A stretch of 64,000 bases of DNA. It comes from Streptomyces sp. CG1. Lineage in GTDB: Bacteria > Actinomycetota > Actinomycetes > Streptomycetales > Streptomycetaceae. Positions within the stretch are counted from its first letter, which is position 1. Each line of letters begins with the position of its first letter. The notes under the pieces are model-generated. The model was not told the DNA's origin and ran no database searches. It was given only the letters and a program-made list of their open reading frames with translations. A program made the position numbers and the translations under genes. Positions 1 through 8,672 of this stretch are shown here, one piece after another. The stretch spans positions 248,001 to 312,000 of the forward strand of contig NZ_CP163518.1 of assembly GCF_041080625.1 (NCBI RefSeq). Direction: 5' to 3'.

Positions 1-1251
1 GCGCGCGGCCAGCTGCTCGTAAGGCTGAGGCTGATACGCGTCACGAGCCAGCCACGGCAGTCGCATCCCGGCCGTCGGCAACGGCATCAGTTCGTCATAG
101 ACGAAGCCGTCCAGGCGCAGCTTGTCGGGCCAGGACGCGGCGTCGTCCTCGAACGTTGTAGTCCGTGCCCGCCGCAAGTCCAGGCTGTGCGCGGTGAATC
201 CCTCATTGCAGAACATCGCCCCTTCGACGCGCGCGCCGGAGGCGTTGAGCGTGCCCAGTCGCGCACCGCTCAGTGTCAGCGGCCCGACGACACGGGCCGA
301 GTTGAGCCGGACCGCGCCCGAAGTCGTGACGCCCGACAGGTTGACACCGCCCTCGACCGAGATGTGGTCTGCGCGCAGCGCCGTTTGGCCGTGGTCGTCC
401 ACCAGGTCGGCGTCGGGCAGCATGAGCCCGCCCTTGATCATGGCGTCGCTGAGGTCGACGCCGCCGGTGACGGTGAACTGGTTCTTCGCTCGGGTGTTGC
501 CACGGCGGGCGAACATGCCGGTGTCCACGCGCAGCCCCTGCGCCAGCAGGGCGGGCGTGGGTGGGCGGTTGGGCTCCTCGTGGGTGATCCGGGCGCCGTC
601 CAGATGCAGGTAGCCGCCGATGCGCGCGCCGGGGAGCCGGAACTGTCCGTCGATGACGACGTCGTGGCAGTACATCGCGGTCTCGACGACGAGCAGGTCG
701 CCGTTGACGGCGGTGCGCGGCGGCGTCCAGTCGGCGTCAGGGTCCGGTGGTTCGGGCGGGGGCGCGGTGATCGTGGTCCCGCTGATTTCGATCTCGAAGA
801 CGCGTGCCGCGTAGAGGCTGAGCCGGTCGAGGCGGCAGCCCTCCATCTGGAACTCGCCGCGGATCTCGGCGCGGTTGGCTTCCAGCACGGTGAGGTAGCA
901 GCCGCGCAGGCGCACGCTGCGAGTCTCGGCTTCGGCGAGGTCCAGGCCGTCGTCGAAGCAGCAGTGCTCGAAGTCGAGTGCGTAGGGGACTTGCGTGTGG
1001 GCGAGCGTGAGTCGCCCGACGACACGAGCGCCGGCCAGTTTGACCCCCGCGCCGCGGTTCGCATCGGGCCCGCTGCCGGTCAGCAGCGCCGCGATCACCT
1101 CGGCGCGAATGTCGCGGGTGCGCGGCCACGACGTCGCTTGGCCGGGGCCGTCGTCGGGTCCGGAGCGCAGGTCGACCAGGGCGCCGGTGGGGAAAGCGTG
1201 CCAGAGCCGCTCCTCGGTGGCCGTCACGGTGCTGATCTGGAAGCCGCTCAC
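1..1251 (-). CDS. Beta-helix-like (bactofilin/pentapeptide-style) membrane protein, 3' end outside window
   Basis: I read an open frame of 417 codons from a GTG at 1251 to the window edge with no stop, so the C-terminus is missing. Nearly the whole visible part is a run of short beta-strand repeats of the type 'GARV-GxLxLxxA-V', interspersed with 'LRGCYLTVLEANRAEIRG' and 'GGVNLSGVTTSGAVRL', as in solenoid proteins. It ends in a 'YQPQPYEQLAA' motif, which I recall from large Streptomyces proteins that carry membrane helices after the solenoid and are often misnamed oxidoreductases. The GTG overlaps the stop of a short upstream frame (GTGA), which suggests translational coupling. No ribosome site is obvious. 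The solenoid reading is firm; the function is unknown. Confidence 0.75.
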   Translation of the reverse strand, partial: MSGFQISTVTATEERLWHAFPTGALVDLRSGPDDGPGQATSWPRTRDIRAEVIAALLTGSGPDANRGAGVKLAGARVVGRLTLAHTQVPYALDFEHCCFDDGLDLAEAETRSVRLRGCYLTVLEANRAEIRGEFQMEGCRLDRLSLYAARVFEIEISGTTITAPPPEPPDPDADWTPPRTAVNGDLLVVETAMYCHDVVIDGQFRLPGARIGGYLHLDGARITHEEPNRPPTPALLAQGLRVDTGMFARRGNTRAKNQFTVTGGVDLSDAMIKGGLMLPDADLVDDHGQTALRADHISVEGGVNLSGVTTSGAVRLNSARVVGPLTLSGARLGTLNASGARVEGAMFCNEGFTAHSLDLRRARTTTFEDDAASWPDKLRLDGFVYDELMPLPTAGMRLPWLARDAYQPQPYEQLAAR

Positions 1252-1334
1252 GGCATTCGAGCATCGCTGGACAGGGTCGGCAGCGCAAGGGGATTGCCTG
1301 CGCGGCGGACGATCGCGGCGGGCGAGTTTCCGAC
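1248..1334 (-). pseudogene. 3' stub of a small gene cut by IS630
   Basis: Between the IS630 end and the solenoid gene, a short minus-strand frame reads GNSPAAIVRRAGNPLALP and stops at a TGA that overlaps the next GTG start (GTGA). Such coupling is usual between genuine neighbours. I infer that this is the tail of a small gene whose 5' part was displaced by the insertion. The family is not recognised. Confidence 0.3.
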
Positions 1335-2505
1335 GACGACGGCGTTTCGCGACGTCATGGCGGTAGCGGGTCGAAGGTCAGGCCGGTCTCCGCAACGAAG
1401 CCGTCGAGGACGACGGGCCGGTACTGAAGGCGCTTGAGTCGGTTGCGGATCAGCGTCTCCAGCGCATCGAGGTGAGCGCGGCCAGGTTGGCCAGGCTGCG
1501 TTTGACGTGGGACCACACGCCCTCGACCGGGTTCAGGTCCGGGGCGTAGGCCGCGAGCAGCACGACGGTCAGCCAGGCTCGTTCAGCGATCATCTGTTTC
1601 ATGGTTGCCGACACGTGGGTGTTCAGCCGGTCCCAGACCAGGATGATCGGGGCTCTCAACTGCTGGTGGGCGGCGTCGATCAGCCCGATGTAGTCGCGTT
1701 CGGACAAGGAGCGTCGCTCGTTCTTGCGGCCGCGGTGGATGCGCAGCCGGTAGAACAGTCTCGTGCGCGCCCCGGGACGGACCGCGATCACTCCGGCGAT
1801 CGATACCCGCCCGGAGCTGCGCCCGGCCACCTTCACGATCGGGGTCTGGCCCCGACGTCCCCAGGTTCGGCCGCGCGGCGGCGTCAGATGCTGGCCTGCC
1901 TCGTCCTCGAAGCAAACGAAGGCGCCGAGCGCGGCCTGTGTCCTTTTACCGCAGGCCACGTTGCTTCTTTCCAGGCGGCGATCGCGAGCTCGTCGCGCTG
2001 GGCGGCCCGTCGCGCCGGCATCTGTGGGGTGAAGCCGAGCCGACGGATCAACCGGGCTGCCGCGTCGGCGCTGTAGGAGACGTGGAGTTTGCGGCCGATC
2101 AGCTTGGCGACCCGAGCCCCGGTCCACACCTGGTCCTCATCCCAGCCGAACGCCGCCGGGCCCTCGTTCAGCATCGCGGCCAGCTTGACCTGCGACTTCG
2201 TACTGAGCTTGCACCGCTGCCCCAGCGGGCCCCGGCTTGCCAGCGCCGCCGTCCCGCCGCGCTCGAAGTCAGCCCTCCACCGGTATATCGACCGCACCGT
2301 CACCCGCAGCCGCTTGGCGATCTCCGAAGGCGTGACGTCCTCGACGAACATCGCGGCAGCCTGCATCCGCAACGCCTCGCGGCGTGCCCGCCCCGCGGCG
2401 TCCAGCCCGCCGCCTTGCGCATATCTCACTTCAACTACATAGCGCCGTCAGGGCCGTTCGTCAGCACGGTGAACCTCGGCGAGACGACATCAAAGCGCCG
2501 TCGTC
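1335..2505 (-). mobile_element. IS630-family insertion sequence, about 1.17 kb
   Basis: A transposase gene is bracketed by imperfect terminal inverted repeats that share GACGACGGCG at 1335-1344 and its complement CGCCGTCGTC at 2496-2505. The similarity continues inward for about ten more bases. Length and gene layout fit IS630/Tc1-type elements, which target TA. A TA lies just outside the right end at 2508-2509, but no clear TA flanks the left end, so the exact boundaries are uncertain by a few bases. Confidence 0.6.
1355..2429 (-). pseudogene. IS630-family transposase, two frame changes
   Basis: An N-terminal helix-turn-helix region (SEIAKRLRVTVRSIYRWRADF) is followed by a DDE nuclease with FEDEAGQH, WDRLNTHVS and PDLNPVEGVW, which supply the two Asp and the Glu. 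Reading from 2429, the frame shifts by -1 near 1945 at GGTAAAAGGAC (WPAVK joins RTQAALGAFV). It shifts again near 1472, where NLAALT joins DALETLIRNRLKRLQYRP and runs to a stop at 1355. The reconstructed protein is about 358 residues, the usual family length. The first shift sits on an A-run and might be programmed frameshifting; the second looks like an indel. An inactive copy is likely but unproven. Confidence 0.75.
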
Positions 2506-2509
2506 AGTA

Positions 2510-2673
2510 ACGGCGGCTGGATTACCCGTCCAGTGATCATTTGCGGAGCGGGAGCAGATTGCGGGCGACGTCTCGATGATCCGGTCTCCGAGAACCAGGG
2601 TGTTGTCGCGGATGTTCAGAGCCGGGGCGGGTGCTGCCTGGGGCTTCGGCGTAGTCGCTTGATGCCGGTTCAT
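2510..2673 (-). pseudogene. Possible 5' part of the gene interrupted by IS630
   Basis: A minus-strand frame starts at an ATG (2673), reads MNRHQATTPKPQAAPAPALN then IRDNTLVLGDRII, and runs into the IS630 end at about 2509. Its orientation matches the stub on the other side of the element. It may be the N-terminal part of the same small gene, but the ribosome site is weak and no family is recognised. Confidence 0.25.
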
Positions 2674-2711
2674 GATGATCTGCCAGCTCGGCGGGGTTCC
2701 GGAGATGTGAC

Positions 2712-2739
2712 AGGCATGGCTTCCAAGATCATGGAGTTC
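2712..2739. repeat. Orphan ISAs1-type end sequence
   Basis: These 28 bases match, in inverted orientation, the bases at 8590-8617 beside the ISAs1 transposase remnant. 26 of 28 positions agree, including TTCCAAGATCATGGAGTTC. No ISAs1 transposase lies here, so this is a solo end left by deletion or recombination. Confidence 0.55.
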
Positions 2740-3540
2740 TTCGGTGCGCCGTGATCCGAGTGGAGGACCGTGCCTGCCGACACATCGCCAGATGCAGGCT
2801 GAGGACGGCCTGGAGGAGGTTCGTGATGCGGGGGGTCGAGCATCGGAGCTTGCGAAAGAGCCGCCAGGTCTTCAGTGTGGCCACCGCCTGCTCGACGAGT
2901 GCCCGGATCTTCGCATGTGACCGGGTGACGGCCTGCTGAGCCGTGGAAGGGCTGTTCCAACGGCCACGGTAAGGAGTGCGGATTGGTGCCGCCAGCACCC
3001 TGTTAGCCCTCGTCCGCCCAGCAGGTGATGCCAGCCACGGCGAGAGCGTCGACGATGCCGTGCTCGCGGGCTGCCCGGAAGTCGTGGATCGCTCCGGGCA
3101 GGGCAGGTGATGCCCGCAGGAGACGGCCCTTCGGGTCGGCGATGACCTGCACGTTCATGCCGTGCCTCTTGTGCTTGCCGGAGTAGAAGGGACGGTGGCG
3201 GCGATCCGGTCGATCGCCAGCAGCGTCCCGTCGAGGAACGCGTACGCCTTCATCGACACGGCCCGGACGGCTTCGGCAAGCGTAGGTGCGAGGGCGGCGG
3301 CCAGGACCTCGACGGCCTCAGTGACGTAGCGGTAGACGGTGGTGATACCGACACCGAAAACCGGCTGCGAGCTGGGCATAGGCATGTCCGTTGCGGAGGT
3401 GGGCGAGAACGAGCAGGGCCTGTCGGCCCGCACTCAGGCGCCGCCATCGAGTACCGAGAGCGCGGCGGCCTCTCGCAGGCGGGCGGACAGAATGCGAAGG
3501 GCAGGGCCTGACGCATCGACACCCGATGGAAAACGAGCAC
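2729..3540 (-). pseudogene. IS5-family transposase remnant, several frameshifts
   Basis: Fragments in different minus-strand frames line up in order as one IS5-type (DDE_Tnp_4) transposase. They are RWRRLSAGRQALLVLAHLRN; GVGITTVYRYVTEAVEVLAA with AYAFLDGTLLAIDRI; KHKRHGMNVQVIADPKGR; and AKIRALVEQAVATLKTWR with LFRKLRCSTPRI. At least three or four frame changes and local sequence loss separate them. The DGT and related acidic positions are visible but no continuous frame exists. The 3' end overlaps an orphan ISAs1 end. Confidence 0.75.
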
Positions 3541-3668
3541 GCGCAGCCTCCGGTAGAGACGGTTCTCTGGTCGAAAACCCGCCTACCAGGAGCTTCGTCG
3601 TCTCGTGCGGCAGACGACTTCAACTTCCCGCGTTCAAGGAGTGTTTGGCAATGTGTGCCTTGCCGCAG

Positions 3669-4508
3669 TCACCCCTGCCAGACGTCGGCCACCGAAGGGG
3701 CCAACGCACTGGCCTGGGCATGGCCCGCGCGGGCGGCAGCCGCCCGGCGTGTGTCGTCCGCCATGTTGCGGCCCATCGTGCGGCGCGCCGCACGGTCCGG
3801 GGACAGCACCATGACGCGCGCTCCGTCGTCGGACAGTTCCGCGGCCTGCTGCGAGGCGCTCGGATGCGGCCCGACCGCCCGGGGGAGCGGCACGATCGCC
3901 AGTACCCGGCGGTATCCGCGTGCGAGCTGGAGGTTGGCGGTCGAACGGCTGCCGCCGTCCATCCAGCGCCGGCCCGCCACGGTGACCGGCGGCCATACGA
4001 CGGGTACGGCGCAGCTCGCCGCGACCGCTTCGAGGAGTGCCGCTCCAGAATGCGAGTCAAACACCTCGGTCTGTCCGCTCTGGGCGTCGACCGCGGTGAT
4101 CAGCAGCTCCCGCTCGGGCCAGTCGCGTACGTCGCCCAGGAGCGCACCGACCGTGTCAAAGACGTCTGACTCCGGGCCGGTCCGGGCGCGGAGTGCCGCC
4201 CGGGCGAGGCGTTCGATGGACCGCTGGGGATCGCGGGAGCCGAGCGCCGCCCACAGGAAGCTCGCCGTCTGGCGCGCTGTCACCGGCAGACGGACCGCGT
4301 CTGCTCCGGAGAGCTGACGATCGTAGAGATCCTCGGCCGGGACGCCGGACCGGAGCCGGGCTCCGAAAACGGCACCGGCGGAGGTGCCGATCACGATGTC
4401 GGCGCTGCCGAGATCGATCCCTGCTTTGGTAAGCCCGGCGAGCACCCCGGTCAACCAGGCTCCGCCTACCGGTCCGCCGCCGCCGAGCACGAGTGCAGTG
4501 CCGGGCAT
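3669..4508 (-). CDS. Patatin-like phospholipase
   Basis: This 279-residue protein begins with the glycine-rich oxyanion loop LVLGGGGPVGGAW (residues about 6-18), followed by the nucleophile elbow GTSAG near residue 43 and a DGG motif near residue 188. These are the Ser/Asp catalytic dyad of patatin-type lipid acyl hydrolases. There is no signal peptide, so it probably acts on membrane lipids from the cytoplasmic side. The start is the ATG at 4508. It faces the TetR gene across a 138-base gap with two palindromes, so TetR control is likely by inference. The substrate is unknown. Confidence 0.88.
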   Translation of the reverse strand: MPGTALVLGGGGPVGGAWLTGVLAGLTKAGIDLGSADIVIGTSAGAVFGARLRSGVPAEDLYDRQLSGADAVRLPVTARQTASFLWAALGSRDPQRSIERLARAALRARTGPESDVFDTVGALLGDVRDWPERELLITAVDAQSGQTEVFDSHSGAALLEAVAASCAVPVVWPPVTVAGRRWMDGGSRSTANLQLARGYRRVLAIVPLPRAVGPHPSASQQAAELSDDGARVMVLSPDRAARRTMGRNMADDTRRAAAARAGHAQASALAPSVADVWQG

Positions 4509-4560
4509 GCTTTCCCCTCCCCGTGGACGACCGCGGACGTCCCGCCCACGGGAAATAAAA

Positions 4561-4576
4561 CGGGGAAGTCTCCCCG
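4561..4576. promoter_or_regulatory. Inverted repeat between patatin and TetR genes
   Basis: CGGGGA-AGTC-TCCCCG forms a perfect 6-base palindrome 52 bases upstream of the patatin start. It shares the GGGGA core with the larger palindrome at 4599-4626 and may be a second operator half-site cluster. Confidence 0.4.
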
Positions 4577-4598
4577 GTTACTCGGCCGACGATAGCAT

Positions 4599-4626
4599 CC
4601 GTACCGGGGAGCACTCCTCGGTACGG
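4599..4626. promoter_or_regulatory. Probable TetR operator (28-base palindrome)
   Basis: CCGTACCGGGGAG, a 2-base spacer, then CTCCTCGGTACGG: 12 of 13 arm positions are complementary. It lies 20 bases upstream of the TetR start, in the divergent intergenic region. This is the size and place expected for an autoregulatory TetR operator that also covers the patatin promoter. Confidence 0.6.
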
Positions 4627-4646
4627 GGCGAGAAGAGGGAGACGTG

Positions 4647-5303
4647 ATGGGCGACCGTTCACCGGTGGCGCGCCGCGACGCGCTGCGCAACCGAAAGCTG
4701 CTGACGGACAAGGCCCGCGAAGTCTTCGCCGAACAGGGCCTGGACGCCCCACTCGATGTAATCGCCCAGCGAGCGGGCGTGGGCAACGCCACCCTCTACC
4801 GCCACTTCCCGACCCGTGCCGCGCTCGTCGACGAGGTCTTCCGAGGTGCACTCACGGAGACCACAGCAGCCGGCGAACGGGCACGAACCGCCGACGACGC
4901 ATGGACGGGACTGACGCAGTACCTACGAACAGTGTTCACGGGCCTGGCCGCAGACCGCGGCACCAACGACCTCATGACCACGCACCTGGAAGGCGTCACT
5001 TCCCTGGAGGCGATCCACGCCCACAACCGCGAAACCATCGACGAGCTGCTCCGGCGCGGTCAGAAGCAGGGCACCATCCGCCTGGACCTCACCACTGAGG
5101 ACCTGCTTTTCACCCTGGCAGCACTGGGTAGGGCTGTACCCGCGCTCACCACGGTCGCCCCCGATGCGTGGCTCCGCCCGCTCGCCTTGCTCCTCGACGG
5201 CCTTCGCACCAACCCGGCCGCGTCCCCTCTGCCCGCGTCGGCCCTCACTTCCGAACAGCTTGGCAAGGTGCTGCTCAATCTGGGCCCACACAGGCGGCGT
5301 TGA
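4647..5303 (+). CDS. TetR/AcrR-family transcriptional regulator
   Basis: The protein is about 218 residues. The N-terminal HTH is classic TetR: ARREVFAEQGLDAP-like spacing, then VIAQRAGVGNATLYRHFPTR around residues 30-50. The variable C-terminal helical ligand domain includes a 'FTLAALGRAVP' stretch. I chose the ATG at 4647 because AGAGGGA ends six bases upstream; a GTG directly before it (4644) is also possible. It is divergent from the patatin gene and has a 28-base palindrome in front, so it probably represses both itself and the lipase. The ligand is unknown. Confidence 0.9.
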   Translation: MGDRSPVARRDALRNRKLLTDKAREVFAEQGLDAPLDVIAQRAGVGNATLYRHFPTRAALVDEVFRGALTETTAAGERARTADDAWTGLTQYLRTVFTGLAADRGTNDLMTTHLEGVTSLEAIHAHNRETIDELLRRGQKQGTIRLDLTTEDLLFTLAALGRAVPALTTVAPDAWLRPLALLLDGLRTNPAASPLPASALTSEQLGKVLLNLGPHRRR

Positions 5304-5476
5304 GAGGCCCCTGACTCACACGGCTGCCCTGGTAGACCAACCTGTCACCAGGAACCTCTCCGCCTCAGCATCGCGATCAGGTTGGAAAAGGCTCAGTGTG
5401 CAATCAGACACTTCACAGGGTGCGTTGCCGACCCTAGATCCGTTGCGGACGATGCGCCAACACGAGAGGGTTGGCC

Positions 5477-5623
5477 GTGGAAAAGAAGAGAATCAGCGGA
5501 CGGATCGGGGCGCTACTATCAGCGCTTGTAGCCGTAATCGGGTTCAGCGTCATCGGTGCCGGCAGTGCACATGCTGACGGCGGTAACATCCACCACGGCC
5601 CACGCTCCCACCCTCGTCGCTGA
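5477..5623 (+). CDS. Small secreted peptide, 48 residues
   Basis: The GTG start at 5477 follows a GAGAGGG ribosome site. The peptide has a basic N-terminus (VEKKRISGR), a hydrophobic core (IGALLSALVAVIGFSVIG) and a signal-peptidase site after AGSAHA, leaving a mature peptide of about 15 residues that is rich in His, Gly and Arg (DGGNIHHGPRSHPRR). No family is recognised. The mature part could be a signalling or metal-binding peptide, or the gene could be a truncated secreted protein. The signal-peptide reading is firm. Confidence 0.55.
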   Translation: MEKKRISGRIGALLSALVAVIGFSVIGAGSAHADGGNIHHGPRSHPRR

Positions 5624-5815
5624 TCCGAAAAACCATCATGAACCAGGCGTCAAGCGACTGTGCCGAAGCCCTGCCCGGGCCAGTGGTCAGGGACCTCTTC
5701 GGGCTTCCCCTCCCACGACACATCAAGGCCGCGTGTGGCACGGTTCCGGCCACCTGGCCCGGCTACGATCTCCGGCTGGAGCACGGGGGCGTCTTGGGAG
5801 GGGATGGGGCGGGGT

Positions 5816-6613
5816 ATGGCGCGATGGAAGGAACTGCCCGGTGGCATGGACCCGGTCGTGGTGGAGTTCATCGGACAGTTACGTCGGCTCAAGGACGACA
5901 GTGGTCTGAGTCTGCCCAGGCTCGCCGCACGGACGGGTTACAGCGCGTCCTCGTGGGAGCGTTACCTGAGCGGCCGTCTGATGCCGCCGAAGGCGGCGGT
6001 CGAGGCGCTGGCGGCGGTCACCGGCACCGATCCGGCACGGCTGATGGCGCTCCATGAGACGGCAGCCGATTCCTGGCAGCGGGACCGGCCACGTTCGGAC
6101 GCAGGTGAGGAGCGCGGGGTACCGGACCGGGATTCCGTCGGGGACCACGGTGCGTCGGGCCCAGAACCGCTGCCCATGACCGTTGCGGCAGGCCCTGTTC
6201 AGCGGCCCGTGACACGTCCGATGCTGTACCTGACCGCTGCAGCATCGGCTCTGGCGGGAGCGGCGATCGCCGTGGCGGTTCTGACGGCGGTCCACAGCCA
6301 GATCCCGACCGCTTCGCCTCGCACGGCGGCAGTGGCCCGACCGATCGCCTACGCCTGCAAGGATGTCCGCAAGGACGGGGCGTGGTACGCCGGGAACAGC
6401 GACACCAGCAGCGACACGCTCGAAGTCGACATGTCGGGCCCGGAGGTCGCCGAACTGCAGTGCCTGCTACAGCGTGCCGGGATCTCTCCGGGAGGCGTGG
6501 ACGGCAACTTCGGGCCGCTGACCGAGGCCGCGGTCATCGGCGCACAGAAGAGGTATCACCTCGACGTCGACGGACAGGTGGGACCGCGCACCTGGGCGGC
6601 GTTGCGCGGATGA
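5816..6613 (+). CDS. Membrane-anchored XRE-type HTH protein with peptidoglycan-binding domain
   Basis: The protein has 265 residues. An XRE-like helix-turn-helix occupies about 15-72 (LPRLAARTGYSASSWERYLS). A Pro/Gly/Asp-rich linker follows, then one membrane helix at about 137-158 and an external PG_binding_1 domain at about 207-263 (LQCLLQRAGISPGGVDGNFG). I chose the ATG at 5816 because the MARW start is typical of this family and GGAGGGG precedes it. Its stop overlaps the next gene by ATGA. The architecture suggests that a wall-facing domain is coupled to a cytoplasmic DNA- or protein-binding domain; this is inference, and no target is visible. Confidence 0.8.
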   Translation: MARWKELPGGMDPVVVEFIGQLRRLKDDSGLSLPRLAARTGYSASSWERYLSGRLMPPKAAVEALAAVTGTDPARLMALHETAADSWQRDRPRSDAGEERGVPDRDSVGDHGASGPEPLPMTVAAGPVQRPVTRPMLYLTAAASALAGAAIAVAVLTAVHSQIPTASPRTAAVARPIAYACKDVRKDGAWYAGNSDTSSDTLEVDMSGPEVAELQCLLQRAGISPGGVDGNFGPLTEAAVIGAQKRYHLDVDGQVGPRTWAALRG

Positions 6614-7470
6614 CGGGGACCCCGCCCGAGTGCGAACGGCTGGCAGCCCGCCTTCGGACACTTCGCGATCGCTCCCGGCTCACGCTGTCGGCGCTGGCGA
6701 CGGAATCGGCTTACAGCAAGTCCTCCTGGCAGCGCTGGCTGGCCGGGCGCTCTCTTCCTCCCTGGCTGGCGTTGAGCGCGCTGTGCCGTCTCGCGGACGA
6801 GCCCGAGGCGGGCATACGGGCGCTGTGGGAACTGGCGGAGGCGGCCTGGAGCCGACGTACCGCGACCGCGACACGTGCGCTTCCGTCGGGAGACGGGGTG
6901 GGGCAGACGCCGGAACACACGGCCTACCGCGCTGACGCCTCAGCCCCGGCCGCCTCACCGCCCGCACCCGCGGCCCCGGTCGGGGCGCCGGCCCGACGCT
7001 TCCGCAGGCCGCTCATGGGGGGCGTGGCCGCCGCGGTTGCCGTACTGGTGGCCTGCATCGGCATCCTCCTCACCGGGGCGGGCCGGCCGGCCGGTGCCTC
7101 CACGGGCTTCCACGTCGGTTGTACGGGCATCGCCTGCAACGGCAAGGACCCGGGAGTGACGCTGTGCGGAGTCGAACCGAAAACGCTGCTCCACGTGCAG
7201 GCACCCACCGGCATCGGGCTCGAAATACGTTACAACCCGTTGTGCCGAGCTGCGTGGGCCCGGGTATGGAACGCACCTCCCGGGAATATCCTCACTTTCA
7301 CCGTCCCGGGCCAGCCCGCCCAGCGCGTGGCCGTCGCGCACACCGGCGACACCGATCCGTTCGTCTACACCGCCCTGGCGGCTGTCCCCGGGCGGGGCAG
7401 CGCCATGAAGGCCTGCGTGACACCACGCTCGGGAAGTGCGACAGTGTGCTACACGACGCGCCAACCGTGA
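6610..7470 (+). CDS. Membrane-anchored XRE-type HTH protein with DUF2690-like exterior
   Basis: The 286 residues start in an ATGA overlap with the previous gene. The N-terminal HTH (about 8-65, [20 protein letters not shown]) resembles that of its neighbour. It is followed by an Ala/Pro linker, a membrane helix near 138-158, and a Cys-containing exterior domain ([13 protein letters not shown] ... [17 protein letters not shown] type) as in DUF2690 proteins. Tandem placement and shared layout suggest that the two arose by duplication and act together. Function is not established. Confidence 0.78.
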   Translation: MTGTPPECERLAARLRTLRDRSRLTLSALATESAYSKSSWQRWLAGRSLPPWLALSALCRLADEPEAGIRALWELAEAAWSRRTATATRALPSGDGVGQTPEHTAYRADASAPAASPPAPAAPVGAPARRFRRPLMGGVAAAVAVLVACIGILLTGAGRPAGASTGFHVGCTGIACNGKDPGVTLCGVEPKTLLHVQAPTGIGLEIRYNPLCRAAWARVWNAPPGNILTFTVPGQPAQRVAVAHTGDTDPFVYTALAAVPGRGSAMKACVTPRSGSATVCYTTRQP

Positions 7471-7544
7471 CCGCAGCCGGACCAGACCCCGAGCCAGCAA
7501 CCGTGCGGCAGGCAGCGGGGGTGACGTCGTAACGGCCTACGCCG

Positions 7545-8617
7545 CGGCCGGCTCGCACCATGACGGGGTGCAAGGCTTCCACCTGCCAGTGTTCACGGAT
7601 GAGTTGGGCGAGCCGGGCGGGGTTTGCGTGATCGGTGGTGAGGCTGGTGACGGCGTAGACGGTCTTGATCGTGGTCCGGCCGGTCTTGCGGTCGGCGCGG
7701 CGGCGCTTGACCTGGACTGCTTGCCGGGCGCTGGGGAAGAGCAGGTTGTCCGCGGATGCCACCTTGATCCGCCGGATCTCTGATCTCCCGTGGCCGACAT
7801 TCCTGGTGCGGCCCAGGAGCGGGATCTCCCTCCAGGGCGGGGCCCCCAGTTGCCTGCGGAGACGTTTCTGGTTGCCCTTCGCGATCACGATGTAGTGCGC
7901 TCCGCGCCCCAGGAGGTAGTCGGCGTGCTCGCGCTGAGTGTGCATCGCATCGCTGGTCACCACCGTCTGGGACAGGTCGGTGACGGTGTCCAGCAGCGGT
8001 TGGAAGCACGTGATTTCGTTCGTCTTGGCACCGACGTCGAGCTGGGCCAGGCCGGTGGTGTGGTCCAGGGCAGCGAGCAGGTGAATCTTGCGGCCTCCTG
8101 CCCTGGCTGCACCGCGCAGGCTCTTCCCGTCGACCGCCAATCCGCGCAGTTGGCCGGTGGCCGGGGTGCATCGGTCGGCGAGCCAGCAGCCGACCGCCTG
8201 GTCGAGCGCATCGCCGCCGGTCCGGGCCAGGAGCCTGCGGACCGTCGTCTCCGCAGGTCGGGCCCGCTTCGGGAGGATCGGGTCGAACCGGACCCCGACA
8301 CGTTCCAGGGCGTGAGGAGGGGCGCCGGCGATCCACTCACCGACGGCAAGGAGCGAGGTCGCGCCGGCCAGGACCGCGCACTCGGCGAGGGCGAGCACAA
8401 CGGAACGGCCAGCGCGTGGTGAATACCGCGCGGATCGCGGGGATCGGGCACCTCGGACAGGCGCTCCAGCAAGCTGGGGCAGTTCCTCAGGTGCGAGCTC
8501 GCGATGCTCGCGGAGTTGGGCGAGGGCAGGCAGGATCGGCGATGATACGTCGGCAGGCACGGCCTTCCAGGCCAGTCATGGGGCGTCGAGAACTCCATGA
8601 TCTTGGAAACCGTGCCT
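7545..8617 (-). mobile_element. ISAs1-family element, 3'-truncated
   Basis: The right end is marked by the 28-base sequence at 8590-8617, which recurs at 2712-2739. The left side is lost: transposase similarity stops at EALH (about 7567) and the sequence then abuts material next to the DUF2690-like gene. This is an inactive remnant. Confidence 0.6.
7560..8560 (-). pseudogene. ISAs1-family transposase remnant
   Basis: Recognisable family segments are [72 protein letters not shown] and [11 protein letters not shown]. Two compensating frame changes occur near 8475 and 8400: the true reading [22 protein letters not shown] lies in a different frame from its flanks. The C-terminal part that normally follows the EALH region is missing. 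It cannot encode a functional transposase. Confidence 0.8.
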
Positions 8618-8672
8618 GCTCGACGCGCCGGGTAGGCACGGCCGACAGGCGGTGCCTATGTTGCATCGGCCC

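Noticed and set aside
187..1437. Long plus-strand open frame over the beta-helix gene
   Set aside because: It is the antisense of a frame with clear solenoid repeats, shows no family and has no ribosome site.
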